Assembly: GCF_027988105.1 (NCBI RefSeq)
Contig: NZ_JAQJZJ010000012.1
Coordinates: 1 to 64,000 of the forward strand
DNA from: Pseudomonas aestuarii
Lineage (GTDB): Bacteria > Pseudomonadota > Gammaproteobacteria > Pseudomonadales > Pseudomonadaceae
Direction: 5' to 3'
DNA: 64,000 bases
Shown: piece after piece, positions 16,729 through 24,824 of the stretch
Numbering within the stretch: position 1 is the first letter of the stretch
Layout: every line of letters starts with the position of its first letter
The notes under the pieces: model-generated
What the model saw: the letters and a program-made list of their open reading frames with translations, nothing else
Told to the model about the DNA's origin: nothing
Database searches by the model: none
Program-made: the position numbers and the translations under genes

Positions 16729-17316
16729 ATGGCCGAGATGTCCGCTAATTACCCGCCGCGCAACCGCCTGACCGAGTGGCTGGGACGTGGCGTCCTGAAA
16801 CTGATGGGCTGGCGCATCGAAGGCGAGTTGCCGAAGCTCGACAAGTTCGTGGCGATCGGTGCGCACCATACGTCGAACTGGGACTTTGTGATCTTTATCG
16901 CGGTCAAGTTCGTCCTGGGCCTGAATGTGCGCTGGTTTGGCAAGCAAACGATTTTTCGGCCGCCGTTTGGCGCCCTGATGCGAGCCTGGGGCGGTCTGGC
17001 GATCTTTCGCGATCGTCAGCACAACACCGTTGAGCAGGCGGTGCAGGCCTTTCGCGAGCACGCGCAGTTCATCCTGGTGCTGTCGCCCGAAGGCACGCGC
17101 AAGCAGGTTTCCCGTTGGAAAATGGGCTTCTACCACATAGCGCAAGGCGCCGGTGTGCCCATCGTGCTCTGCGCTCTGGATTATCAGCAGCGCCGCGTGG
17201 TGATTGGCCCGAGCTTCTGGCCCACGGGCGACGAGGCGGCCGATCTCAAGGAAATTTTCGCCTTCTTCCGGCCGTATATCCCGAAAAAACCCGAGTACGC
17301 TTTTCTTGGCGATTGA
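16729..17316 (+). CDS. 1-acyl-glycerol-3-phosphate acyltransferase-like protein
   Basis: This 195-residue protein belongs to the lysophospholipid acyltransferase (PlsC-like) superfamily. The catalytic H-x4-D motif is HTSNWD near residue 46, and the phosphate-binding motif is SPEGTR near 122. FGKQTIFRPPFG lies between them. It is short for PlsC and resembles the small glycerol acyltransferase branch found next to mutM in pseudomonads. The true acyl acceptor is not predictable. It starts 18 bases after mutM. Confidence 0.88.
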   Translation: MAEMSANYPPRNRLTEWLGRGVLKLMGWRIEGELPKLDKFVAIGAHHTSNWDFVIFIAVKFVLGLNVRWFGKQTIFRPPFGALMRAWGGLAIFRDRQHNTVEQAVQAFREHAQFILVLSPEGTRKQVSRWKMGFYHIAQGAGVPIVLCALDYQQRRVVIGPSFWPTGDEAADLKEIFAFFRPYIPKKPEYAFLGD

Positions 17317-17327
17317 CGGACGTCACG

Positions 17328-17355
17328 CTGACAATTTCAAGAGCGCTGTTATAGT
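17328..17355 (+). promoter_or_regulatory. sigma-70-type promoter for the small exported protein gene
   Basis: CTGACA at 17328-17333 and TATAGT at 17350-17355 are each one base from the consensus hexamers and are separated by 16 bases. The promoter lies about 40 bases before the ATG at 17394. Confidence 0.55.
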
Positions 17356-17393
17356 TACTGGCACTGCCTCCTAATAGCTGAAGGATCGCCCCG

Positions 17394-17732
17394 ATGAAAC
17401 TGTTTCGCTCAACCGCTGTTGTCCTGGCGCTGACCACTGGCTTGCTGGCGCTGCCGGCACAGGCGGAAGTGGTACAAAATTCCAGTGGCGATCCGCTCTA
17501 CACCGCCGAGGCGCCAGGCGCCTTCTCGATGGTGGCGGATTTGCTGATTGCCCGTCCCTTGTTGATCGCCGCTACCGTGATCGGTGCCGGGGTATTTGTC
17601 GTGGCGTTGCCGTTCGCCGCCACCGGTGGCGGTATCGGTGATGCCGGCCGGGCCCTGGTGGTCGAGCCGGGCAAGGCGGCCTTCGTGCGCTGCCTGGGGT
17701 GCACCGGGGATGGCTACAACAAGCGTCAGTGA
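17394..17732 (+). CDS. small exported/membrane protein, unknown function
   Basis: The 112-residue product has a clear signal peptide (residues 1-24, ending LPAQA). A short polar segment and a hydrophobic stretch near residues 57-73 (LLIAATVIGAGVFVVALPF) follow, and the C-terminus contains two cysteines in RCLGCTGDGYNK. Homologues are sometimes labelled 'multidrug transporter', but it is far too short for one, so I call it a protein of unknown function. It lies between the acyltransferase and the Na/Pi transporter. Confidence 0.78.
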   Translation: MKLFRSTAVVLALTTGLLALPAQAEVVQNSSGDPLYTAEAPGAFSMVADLLIARPLLIAATVIGAGVFVVALPFAATGGGIGDAGRALVVEPGKAAFVRCLGCTGDGYNKRQ

Positions 17733-17753
17733 TTGCCCATGAACGCGCACTGA

Positions 17754-19607
17754 ATGCCTGACGCCGGCAGCAGCCTGCTTCTGCGATTACGGTCGTTCAG
17801 CTGGATTTTCCTGTTTGCCCTGCTGGCCCTGAGCTTCTGGTTCAGTGCCGGTTGGCTTGGCCTGTGCGCCGGCCTGGCACTGTTCCTGTTCGGCATGCAG
17901 TGTCTCGAGGAAGGGCTGCGTCAGTTGGCCGGCGGCAAACTGGAACACCTGCTGGCGCTGAGCACTGCCACGCCCTTCAAAAGCCTGATGTTCGGCGTGA
18001 GCGCCACCATGCTGGTGCAGTCCAGTTCACTGGTGTCGCTGCTGACCATCGCCTTCCTCAGTACCGGCCTGATCCAATTAGCGGCGGGAGTCGCCATCCT
18101 GTTTGGTGCCAACCTGGGCACCACCAGTGGTATCTGGCTGCTGGCCCTGGCCGGGCAGAACGTCAGTCTCGGCCCCCTGGCGTTGCCGCTGCTGGTGTTT
18201 GGCGTGCTCGGCAGTTTCACCGGGCCGCGCGGGCCTGCTGTCGGCCGGGTGGTGTTGGGCGTGGCATTCCTGTTTCTAGGCATTGACCAGATGAAGGCCG
18301 GCTTCTCCAGCGTGGCCGGCGACTTCGATCCCCTGCACTATCAGTTGCCCGGCATTGCCGGCCATCTGCTGTTTACAGGTGTCGGCTTGCTGGTCACGGT
18401 ATTGCTGCAGTCCAGCCATGCCACCCTGATGCTCACCCTGACGGCTCTGGCGAGTGGCCAGCTGGCGCTGGAGCAGGGCTTGGCGATCGCCATCGGCTCG
18501 AATATGGGCAGTACGGTAACGGCCGTGATCGGCGCCCTCGGCGGTTCCCGCGCCGGCCAGCGACTGGCCCTGGCGCATGTGCTGTTCAACCTGACCACCG
18601 GTGTCCTGGCGCTGGCCCTGCTGATGCCATTGGCCCTGCTGGTGCAGTGGCTGACGGCGCCGATGGGCCTTGGTGGCAACCTGCTGATTCAGTTGGCGCT
18701 GTTCCATACCTTGTTCAATGCCATGGGCGTGAGCTTGTTCTGGCCGTGGCAGGGTTGGCTGGCGGCCCTGTTGGAGCGCTGGCTGCCCGACCGCGAAGAA
18801 CCCCGGGTGCTGATCACCGAGGTGGCCGAACCGGCGGCTGAGCCGACGCACGCGCGTTACCTGGACGAAAGCGCCCTGGCCAGTGCCGACAGCGCGGCGC
18901 AAGCGGTGGTGCTGGAGTTGCAACACTTGGCCCGGCTCAGTCTGGAGGTGATTTGCCACGCGCTCTATGTGCCGGTGGATCAGCTCGAACGCAGTCACCA
19001 GGACGAACATCTGTTGAGCGCCCGCCCCGATCCGCGGGCGCTGGACGCCGAGCAACTCTACCAGCGGCACATTAAGGGGGTGTACAGCGACTTGCTGAGT
19101 TTCATGAGTCGCCTGGAAGTCAGCCTCGATGAGGCGCATCAGCACTTCTGGGTCAGCTGCCAACTGGCGGCGCTGCAACTGGTGGACGCGGTGAAAGATG
19201 CCAAGCATTTGCAGAAGAATCTCGGTCGCTACCTGCGTCAGGACGACAGCGGTATCCGTCAGAGCTACCTCGAACTGCGTCGGCACCTGCTCGGGGTGCT
19301 TCACGAAGTACGCGAACTGGGCCAGCTCGAGCTGCCCGATACGCTCTGGGATGAGCGCCTGCATCTGCTCGACGAGGGAGCGGCCGACTTCGACAGCGCC
19401 TTTCGCCAGCGCTTGTTCGCCGCGGTGCGCGAACACCGGCTGAATGGCCAGCAGGCCAGCTCGCTGATGAATGATCTGGGCTATGTCAGTCGCATCACCC
19501 AGAGCCTGCGCAATGTGCTGCTGCTCGGGCAGGGCGAGGGTAACGAAGTGTTCCGGCCACTGCGCCAACTGGTGGACGAGGATGGACCGCTGATCGGGGC
19601 GGATTGA
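17754..19607 (+). CDS. Na/Pi cotransporter family protein with PhoU-like tail
   Basis: This 617-residue membrane protein resembles NptA/YjbB sodium-phosphate symporters. Two inverted PF02690-type repeats are visible, each with a QSS signature (MLVQSSSLVSLL near residue 85 and LLQSSHATLML near 220). From about residue 360 the protein becomes soluble and helical, resembling the PhoU-like domain usual at the C-terminus of this group. It probably moves phosphate, possibly outward, though the substrate is not proven by sequence. It is convergent with ggt. Confidence 0.88.
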   Translation: MPDAGSSLLLRLRSFSWIFLFALLALSFWFSAGWLGLCAGLALFLFGMQCLEEGLRQLAGGKLEHLLALSTATPFKSLMFGVSATMLVQSSSLVSLLTIAFLSTGLIQLAAGVAILFGANLGTTSGIWLLALAGQNVSLGPLALPLLVFGVLGSFTGPRGPAVGRVVLGVAFLFLGIDQMKAGFSSVAGDFDPLHYQLPGIAGHLLFTGVGLLVTVLLQSSHATLMLTLTALASGQLALEQGLAIAIGSNMGSTVTAVIGALGGSRAGQRLALAHVLFNLTTGVLALALLMPLALLVQWLTAPMGLGGNLLIQLALFHTLFNAMGVSLFWPWQGWLAALLERWLPDREEPRVLITEVAEPAAEPTHARYLDESALASADSAAQAVVLELQHLARLSLEVICHALYVPVDQLERSHQDEHLLSARPDPRALDAEQLYQRHIKGVYSDLLSFMSRLEVSLDEAHQHFWVSCQLAALQLVDAVKDAKHLQKNLGRYLRQDDSGIRQSYLELRRHLLGVLHEVRELGQLELPDTLWDERLHLLDEGAADFDSAFRQRLFAAVREHRLNGQQASSLMNDLGYVSRITQSLRNVLLLGQGEGNEVFRPLRQLVDEDGPLIGAD

Positions 19608-19655
19608 GACCCCCGAGGTTTTTTGGCGAGCCGTGCCGGCGCCATGTTGGGGTGC

Positions 19656-19673
19656 GCCGCCTGCGCAGGCGGC
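19656..19673. repeat. perfect 18-bp palindrome between convergent genes
   Basis: GCCGCCTGCGCAGGCGGC is a perfect palindrome in the 96-base gap between the Na/Pi transporter and ggt. It could act as a bidirectional attenuating hairpin, but there is no T-tract on either side. Confidence 0.35.
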
Positions 19674-19703
19674 TGGCGCCGTTAACCTGTGAGCGCCCCC
19701 GAC

Positions 19704-21425
19704 CTAAGGGGTGCGGCGCAGTTGGCCCGGCTCCACCACTGCACTGCTGCCGATGCCGCGAGGGTCGCTGGCGGCTTCTACCCGCTTGCCCGACTTGTCC
19801 CAGAACAGCACCTGCTGGTTGCCGTAGCTGCGCTGCAGGGCCTTGAGTTGATGGCCGCGGGCGCGCAGGGCGGCGATCTGCGCCGGGCTGAAGGTGTTCG
19901 GTTCGTACTCGATCAGGTCCGGGCGGTATTGATGGTGATAGCGGGCGACGCTCGGCCAGCGGGCAATCGGCTGGCCGTCGAAGTACTCGAGCATCGCCAG
20001 CAGCACCATGCTCGGGATGCGGCTGCCGCCCGGGGTGCCAAAGCTGGCGAACTCGCCGGGGCTTTCGATAAAGCTCGGGCTCATGCTCGACAGCGGGCGC
20101 TTGCCGGCGGCGATGGCATTGGCCGGGCTGCCGGTCAGGCCGTAGGCGTTGGCGCCCTGGACATCGGCGGCGAAGTCGTCCATTTCGTCGTTGAGCAGCA
20201 CGCCGGTGCCGGGCGCGATAAAGGCGGCGCCAAACGGCAGATTGATCGACAGGGTGGCGGCCACTGCGTTGCCGGCGGCATCGAGCACCGAGAAGTGGGT
20301 GGTATGGTCGCCTTCGTGCCAGCCACCCGCAGGTGGCAGGCTGTCGCTGGGCGTGGCGTTATCCGGATCGATGCTGTCGGCCAGTCGTTTGATGTAGCTC
20401 GGCGCGAGCAACTGCTGCTGCGGATTGGCGACGAAGTCCGGGTCGCCGAGCAGGCCGCGATCGCGGTAGGCACGGCGCAGCGTTTCGACGACAAAATGGG
20501 TGCGCTGCGCCGGTTCGGCCTGGCGCCATGGCAGTTGCTGCAAAATCAGCAGGCTCTGCGCTAGGGCCAGGCCCCCCGCCGACGGTGGCGGCGCACTGAT
20601 CAGTTCGCGACCGTCAGCCAGGGCCACGCGCAAGGGCTGGCGTTCGACGATCCGGTACTCGGCCAGGTCGCGCAACGACCAGATGCCGCCGGCAGCGCGT
20701 ACGCCATTGACCAGCTTCTCGGCGACATCGCCGGCGTAGAAGCCGGCATGGCCGTCGTGGGCCAGACGTTCCAGGGTCGTGGCCAGCTCCGGCTGACGCA
20801 GCAGGGCGAACTCTGCGGGGATTTCGTGTTCATCGTCGAGAAAGATCCGCGCGCTTTGCGGGTCGTCACGCAGGGCGGCCAGGCGCCAGCTCGCCCGTTC
20901 GCGGTAGACCCTGTCGATGCTGACGCCGTCGCGGGCCAGGCGAATCGCCGGGGCCAGGGAGTCGTGCAACGGCAGGCGGCCGAAGCGTTCAGCCAGCACG
21001 ACCAAGGCGGCGGGCAATCCGGGAATGGCGGCGGCCAGCGGGCCGTTGAGCGACAGCGCTTTCTGCACCTCGCCGTCGCGCCGGTAGAGGTCGGGGTGGG
21101 CGGCCAGTGGCGCGCGTTCGCGGGCGTCGAGAAAACGATAGCTGGGTTGTTCGCCGGCTGTGCGCAGCAGAAAGAAACCGCCGCCGCCCAGGCCCGAGCT
21201 GTAAGGTTCGACCACCGCCAGGGCAGCGCTGATGGCGACCGCCGCATCGAAGGCATTGCCGCCCAGGGCCAGGGTTTCCAGGCCGGCAACGGTGGCGGCG
21301 GGGTGGGCGCTGGCGATGGCCGCGCGTCCGGGCTGTTCGGCCGCCTGCAGGCCCAGGGCGAGCAGCAGCAACAGCGAACTGGCGAACAGGCGCCAGGGCA
21401 GGGTGCCGCGATTCAGGCGGCGCAT
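19704..21425 (-). CDS. ggt: gamma-glutamyltransferase
   Basis: This periplasmic enzyme hydrolyses glutathione and transfers gamma-glutamyl groups. The 573-residue precursor has a signal peptide (about residues 1-29, ending LGLQAAE). The autocatalytic cleavage site is in DHTTHFSVLD, making threonine 375 the likely nucleophile and new N-terminus of the small subunit. The residues LNDEMDDF and RPLSSMSPS, which shape the active site, are present. It starts four bases after the ferredoxin gene and is probably cotranscribed with it. Confidence 0.94.
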   Translation of the reverse strand: MRRLNRGTLPWRLFASSLLLLLALGLQAAEQPGRAAIASAHPAATVAGLETLALGGNAFDAAVAISAALAVVEPYSSGLGGGGFFLLRTAGEQPSYRFLDARERAPLAAHPDLYRRDGEVQKALSLNGPLAAAIPGLPAALVVLAERFGRLPLHDSLAPAIRLARDGVSIDRVYRERASWRLAALRDDPQSARIFLDDEHEIPAEFALLRQPELATTLERLAHDGHAGFYAGDVAEKLVNGVRAAGGIWSLRDLAEYRIVERQPLRVALADGRELISAPPPSAGGLALAQSLLILQQLPWRQAEPAQRTHFVVETLRRAYRDRGLLGDPDFVANPQQQLLAPSYIKRLADSIDPDNATPSDSLPPAGGWHEGDHTTHFSVLDAAGNAVAATLSINLPFGAAFIAPGTGVLLNDEMDDFAADVQGANAYGLTGSPANAIAAGKRPLSSMSPSFIESPGEFASFGTPGGSRIPSMVLLAMLEYFDGQPIARWPSVARYHHQYRPDLIEYEPNTFSPAQIAALRARGHQLKALQRSYGNQQVLFWDKSGKRVEAASDPRGIGSSAVVEPGQLRRTP

Positions 21426-21429
21426 GGCG

Positions 21430-21681
21430 TCAAGCCTTGCCAGTAATGATCAGGTACTTCTCCATCAGCTCGTCCTTGCTCTCGACGTGGTTCTCGTCGA
21501 GCGGGATGCAGTCCACGGGGCAGACTTGCTGGCACTGCGGCTCGTCGTAGTGGCCGACGCATTCGGTGCACAGGTTGGGGTCGATCACGTAGATCTCTTC
21601 ACCCTGGGAGATCGCGCCATTCGGGCACTCGGGTTCGCAGACGTCGCAGTTGATGCAGTCGTCGGTGATGATCAGGGACAT
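21430..21681 (-). CDS. ferredoxin, 2[4Fe-4S] (YfhL/FdI-like)
   Basis: The 83-residue protein has two cluster-binding motifs: CINCDVCEPECP at residues 9-20 and CTECVGHYDEPQCQQVCP further on. The eight-residue insertion between cysteines of the second motif, together with the C-terminal helical extension, places it in the long-loop ferredoxin group found near coaD in pseudomonads. The start at 21681 gives the family N-terminus MSLIITDDCINC. Its redox partner is not known. Confidence 0.95.
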   Translation of the reverse strand: MSLIITDDCINCDVCEPECPNGAISQGEEIYVIDPNLCTECVGHYDEPQCQQVCPVDCIPLDENHVESKDELMEKYLIITGKA

Positions 21682-21822
21682 GGAATAAACGCTCCTGTCG
21701 CCGCCGCTGGCGACGACACTCTCAAACAACAATAGGCAGATAACGATGGGCGAATTGTGCCGGATTGTTGGGGCGGGCGCCACGTGTGGGCGCGGGTCGG
21801 GAACAGGTCATCTGGGCTGTAT

Positions 21823-21883
21823 GAGCAGGCCATGCCTGCGAACCGGCGCTGCCCGCATTACCGGTCGCACGCATGGCCTGCTC
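21823..21883. repeat. REP-like inverted repeat
   Basis: GAGCAGGCCATGC at 21823-21835 is the exact reverse complement of GCATGGCCTGCTC at 21871-21883, followed by CTACAAG. The arrangement matches the paired REP units of Pseudomonas intergenic regions. It lies between coaD and fdx and may limit read-through between them. Confidence 0.65.
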
Positions 21884-21899
21884 CTACAAGGGTGGTCGC

Positions 21900-22379
21900 T
21901 CAGTGTTTGAAGCGCTCGTGCAGGGCATCGGCCACGGCCGGGTGGACGAATTTGCAGATATCACCGCCGAGCGCGGCGATCTCGCGCACCAGGGTCGAGG
22001 AGATGTAGGAGTATTTTTCCGACGGAGTGAGGAACAGGCTTTCCACATCCGGCGCCAGTTGACGGTTCATGTTGGCCAGCTGGAACTCGTATTCGAAGTC
22101 CGAGACCGCACGCAGGCCGCGCAGAAACACATTGGCGCCCTGTTCCTGGGCGAAGTGCGCGAGCAGGGTGGAGAAGCCGACCACTTCGACATTCGGCAGG
22201 TGCTTGGTCACTTCGCGGGCCAGTGCCACCCGTTGCTCGAGGGGGAACAGCGGGTTTTTCTTCGGGCTGGCGGCCACCGCAATGATGACGCTGTCGAACA
22301 GGCGCGCGGCGCGTTCGACCAGATCGCCATGGCCCTTGGTGATGGGGTCGAAGGTGCCTGGGTATAACACTCGATTCAT
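21900..22379 (-). CDS. coaD: phosphopantetheine adenylyltransferase
   Basis: CoaD adenylates 4'-phosphopantetheine in the fourth step of coenzyme A synthesis. The 159-residue protein has the nucleotidyltransferase motif YPGTFDPITKGHGDL (T/HxGH) at the N-terminus, the RGLRAVSDFEYE block in the middle, and the C-terminal SSTLVREIAALGGD signature. All key residues look intact. Confidence 0.96.
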   Translation of the reverse strand: MNRVLYPGTFDPITKGHGDLVERAARLFDSVIIAVAASPKKNPLFPLEQRVALAREVTKHLPNVEVVGFSTLLAHFAQEQGANVFLRGLRAVSDFEYEFQLANMNRQLAPDVESLFLTPSEKYSYISSTLVREIAALGGDICKFVHPAVADALHERFKH

Positions 22380-22490
22380 CGTGACGTCCTGGCGGATCCG
22401 TAAGGGAGTCGGATGGTAGCGCAGCGATGCACTGCGGCCAAGTCAGGCGTGTGCCACACGCGCCCGGCGAGACCCGCGAATGCCCGGCCA

Positions 22491-24086
22491 TCAGGCGTGC
22501 CTGAGGCGCTCGGCCAGTTGGGTCGCCAGCTGCGCGGTCAGGCCGTAGATCGACAATTGCGGGTTGGCGCCGATGCTGGTGGGGAACAGCGAGCCGTCGT
22601 GGATCGACAGGTTGGTCAGCTGGTGATGCCGGCCGAGGCTGTCGGTGACCGCCTGGCGCGGGTCTTCGCCCATGGCGCAACCGCCCATGACATGGGCGCT
22701 GCCCAGGCGGGTGCGGTAAATTTCCAGGCTCAAGTTGTCGATCAGGCGCCTGGCTTCGTCCAAGGTCTTCACGTAGCCGGCGTCGGCATGCAGCGGTAAT
22801 ACCGCCTTGGCGCCGGCGGCAAACTGGATCTCGGCCATGCTGTGAAAGGCGCGGCGCACGCCATCCCAGCTGTAATCGGTCATTCGATAGTCCAGTACCG
22901 GGCTGCCGTCGTTACGCAACTCGACAGTGCCTTCGGCGCTGTCCGGGTGAAAGCCGTCGCGCAGCAGGGCCAGCATCACGTTGGTGTTGGGCAACTGCTC
23001 CATGCGCAGGGCATTGTCGATGCCGAAACGGCCGAGCAGGGTGGCGGTCAGCGCCGGTTGCAGCGGCGGCACTTCCAGCTTGTAGGAGAGCCGGCCGGCC
23101 GTGCCGTCATCCCACTGGAAGTGATCGGAGTAGATCGATTGCGGCGCGCCGTAGAAGGGATTGATCACCTGTTCGAATAGCGCCGCGGAGAAGTTCACCA
23201 GGTGCAGGAAGGTGCGCTTGCCGGTGCGCTGGTGTGGGTCCGGCGCCTTGGAACGCAAGAGAATGCCCGGCGTATTGATGCCGCCGCCGGCCAAGACATA
23301 GTGCTTGGCCTTGACCCTGATCTTGCGCCCGTTCGGCGCTACGCTGCGTGCATCCATGCCCAGGCACTCGATGCCGCTGACCCGCTCGCCGTCGAGCAGC
23401 AGACGCTCGGCGCGCGCCAGATAGAGCAGCTCGCCGCCTTTGTCCAAGGTCGCCGGGATGGTGGTGACCAGCATCGACTGCTTGGCGTTGGTCGGACAGC
23501 CAAGGCCGCAGTAGCCGAGGTTCCAGCAGCCGCGCACGTTGCGCGGAATCACGTGCCACTGGTAGCCGAGTTTTTCGCAACCGCTGCGGATCACTTGGTT
23601 GTTGGCGTTGGGTGGCATGGCCCAGGGTGCGACGCCCAGGCGCTGCTCCATCCGCTCGAACCAGGGCGCCATCTCGGCCGCGCTATGGCCGATCACACCG
23701 TGCTCCCTGGCCCAGTGCTGCAGGGTCGGGTCGGGGGTGCGGAAGCTCGAGGTCCAGTTGATCAGGGTGGTACCGCCTACTGCGCGGCCCTGCATGATGG
23801 TGATGGCGCCATCCTTGCTCATGCGGCCGATGCCTTCCTGGTAGAGGCTGGCATAGGCCTCGGCCTCGAGCATCTTGAAGTCGTCGCTGGTCTTCAGCGG
23901 ACCCTCCTCGATCAGCAGCACCTTGAAGCCGGCGGCGCTGAGGATCTCCGCCGTGGTGCCGCCGCCCGCGCCACTGCCGACGATGGCGACGTCGGCCTCG
24001 AGGGTCAGGTCGGCGTCCAGGCGCGAGCCATCATGGGTTTTCCAGCCGCGGGCCAGGCCTTGCTTGAACATGTCGGGTACGGGCAT
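22491..24086 (-). CDS. GMC family FAD oxidoreductase (alcohol dehydrogenase)
   Basis: The protein of 531 residues is a glucose-methanol-choline oxidoreductase. The FAD-binding GSGAGGGTTAEIL is at about residues 36-48, QGRAVGGTTLINW follows, and the C-terminal segment contains HVMGGCAMG and SIGANPQLSIYGL. The cysteine-rich stretch CWNLGYCGLGC near residue 190 is typical of the membrane-coupled dehydrogenase branch. The next gene downstream encodes a Tat-exported small subunit and then an aldehyde dehydrogenase. It therefore probably oxidises an alcohol to an aldehyde; the substrate is unknown. The start at 24086 is preferred over one 21 codons upstream. Confidence 0.88.
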   Translation of the reverse strand: MPVPDMFKQGLARGWKTHDGSRLDADLTLEADVAIVGSGAGGGTTAEILSAAGFKVLLIEEGPLKTSDDFKMLEAEAYASLYQEGIGRMSKDGAITIMQGRAVGGTTLINWTSSFRTPDPTLQHWAREHGVIGHSAAEMAPWFERMEQRLGVAPWAMPPNANNQVIRSGCEKLGYQWHVIPRNVRGCWNLGYCGLGCPTNAKQSMLVTTIPATLDKGGELLYLARAERLLLDGERVSGIECLGMDARSVAPNGRKIRVKAKHYVLAGGGINTPGILLRSKAPDPHQRTGKRTFLHLVNFSAALFEQVINPFYGAPQSIYSDHFQWDDGTAGRLSYKLEVPPLQPALTATLLGRFGIDNALRMEQLPNTNVMLALLRDGFHPDSAEGTVELRNDGSPVLDYRMTDYSWDGVRRAFHSMAEIQFAAGAKAVLPLHADAGYVKTLDEARRLIDNLSLEIYRTRLGSAHVMGGCAMGEDPRQAVTDSLGRHHQLTNLSIHDGSLFPTSIGANPQLSIYGLTAQLATQLAERLRHA

Positions 24087-24171
24087 TGCGGATTCTCGTG
24101 TTGTTTTGACCCACTTTGGCGGCTCCGCGCTGAGGCGCGCGCCGCTCACTCCATTCTCCGGGCGTGCAGGG

Positions 24172-24717
24172 CTAGACGCTGGGCGGCCCGGGGTAGCCGC
24201 AATGGGCCCATGACTCGGCGCGGCTGTACCAGCTCATCAGCACCAGTTGCAGCAGGGAGGCATGGCCCATCTGCAGCAGGCCGATGGAGCTGTTCTGCCA
24301 GCGTTCGAGAAAGGCCCGCACCTCGCCGGCCGAGGCCTTCTGCCAGCTGCCCCAGACCCCGGTCAGTGGGCCGCGGGTCAGTGGCATGGCCAGCACGTCG
24401 AACAGTTGCACGGTCAGCCCCCGCAGTTCGGGCGACAGGTGGTTGAGGCTGTAGTCGAGGCTTTCGAGGGTGCCGCTGACGGCCTGGGCCATCCTCGCCG
24501 GCACCACTGCGCCGTCCAGCATCGCCGGGATCAAGGCCTGGAGGAAGGGCAGGTCGGATTCGCGGATCACCCTAAAGCCGGCCTTGGGCGTGCTGGCCGA
24601 ACAGCCGCTGAGGCTGGCAGTCAGCCCGGCAGTGGCGAGCAGGGCCGAGCCCAGCAGGCCGACTTTCAGCAGCTTGCGGCGGGATAGGTGCGGCGCATCA
24701 ATCGCGGTGTTGTGCAT
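24172..24717 (-). CDS. Tat-signal small subunit of GMC oxidoreductase (gluconate dehydrogenase subunit 3-like)
   Basis: The product has 181 residues and starts with a twin-arginine signal (SRRKLLKVG at about 12-20), then a hydrophobic core and SGCSAS, which could be a lipobox. The rest is helical and resembles the small subunit that escorts GMC-type dehydrogenases through the Tat system. Gene order (small subunit, then GMC enzyme, both on this strand) supports that pairing. The start at 24717 is set by the complete Tat signal. Confidence 0.78.
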   Translation of the reverse strand: MHNTAIDAPHLSRRKLLKVGLLGSALLATAGLTASLSGCSASTPKAGFRVIRESDLPFLQALIPAMLDGAVVPARMAQAVSGTLESLDYSLNHLSPELRGLTVQLFDVLAMPLTRGPLTGVWGSWQKASAGEVRAFLERWQNSSIGLLQMGHASLLQLVLMSWYSRAESWAHCGYPGPPSV

Positions 24718-24742
24718 TATTGTTATCACCTGGATCGGCTTC

Positions 24743-24818
24743 GTAGGAGCGGGGTACCGAGTGCCATGCCCACTGCAACTGGCCATGCAAAAACATCGCG
24801 GGCTTGGCCCGCGCCTAC
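24743..24818. repeat. REP-like element
   Basis: GTAGGAGCG at 24743 pairs with CGCGCCTAC ending at 24818, and within it CGCGGGC-TTG-GCCCGCG forms a strong hairpin at 24797-24813. This is the typical Pseudomonas REP sequence and lies between the aldehyde dehydrogenase and the Tat-signal gene. Confidence 0.75.
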
Positions 24819-24824
24819 AGGGGG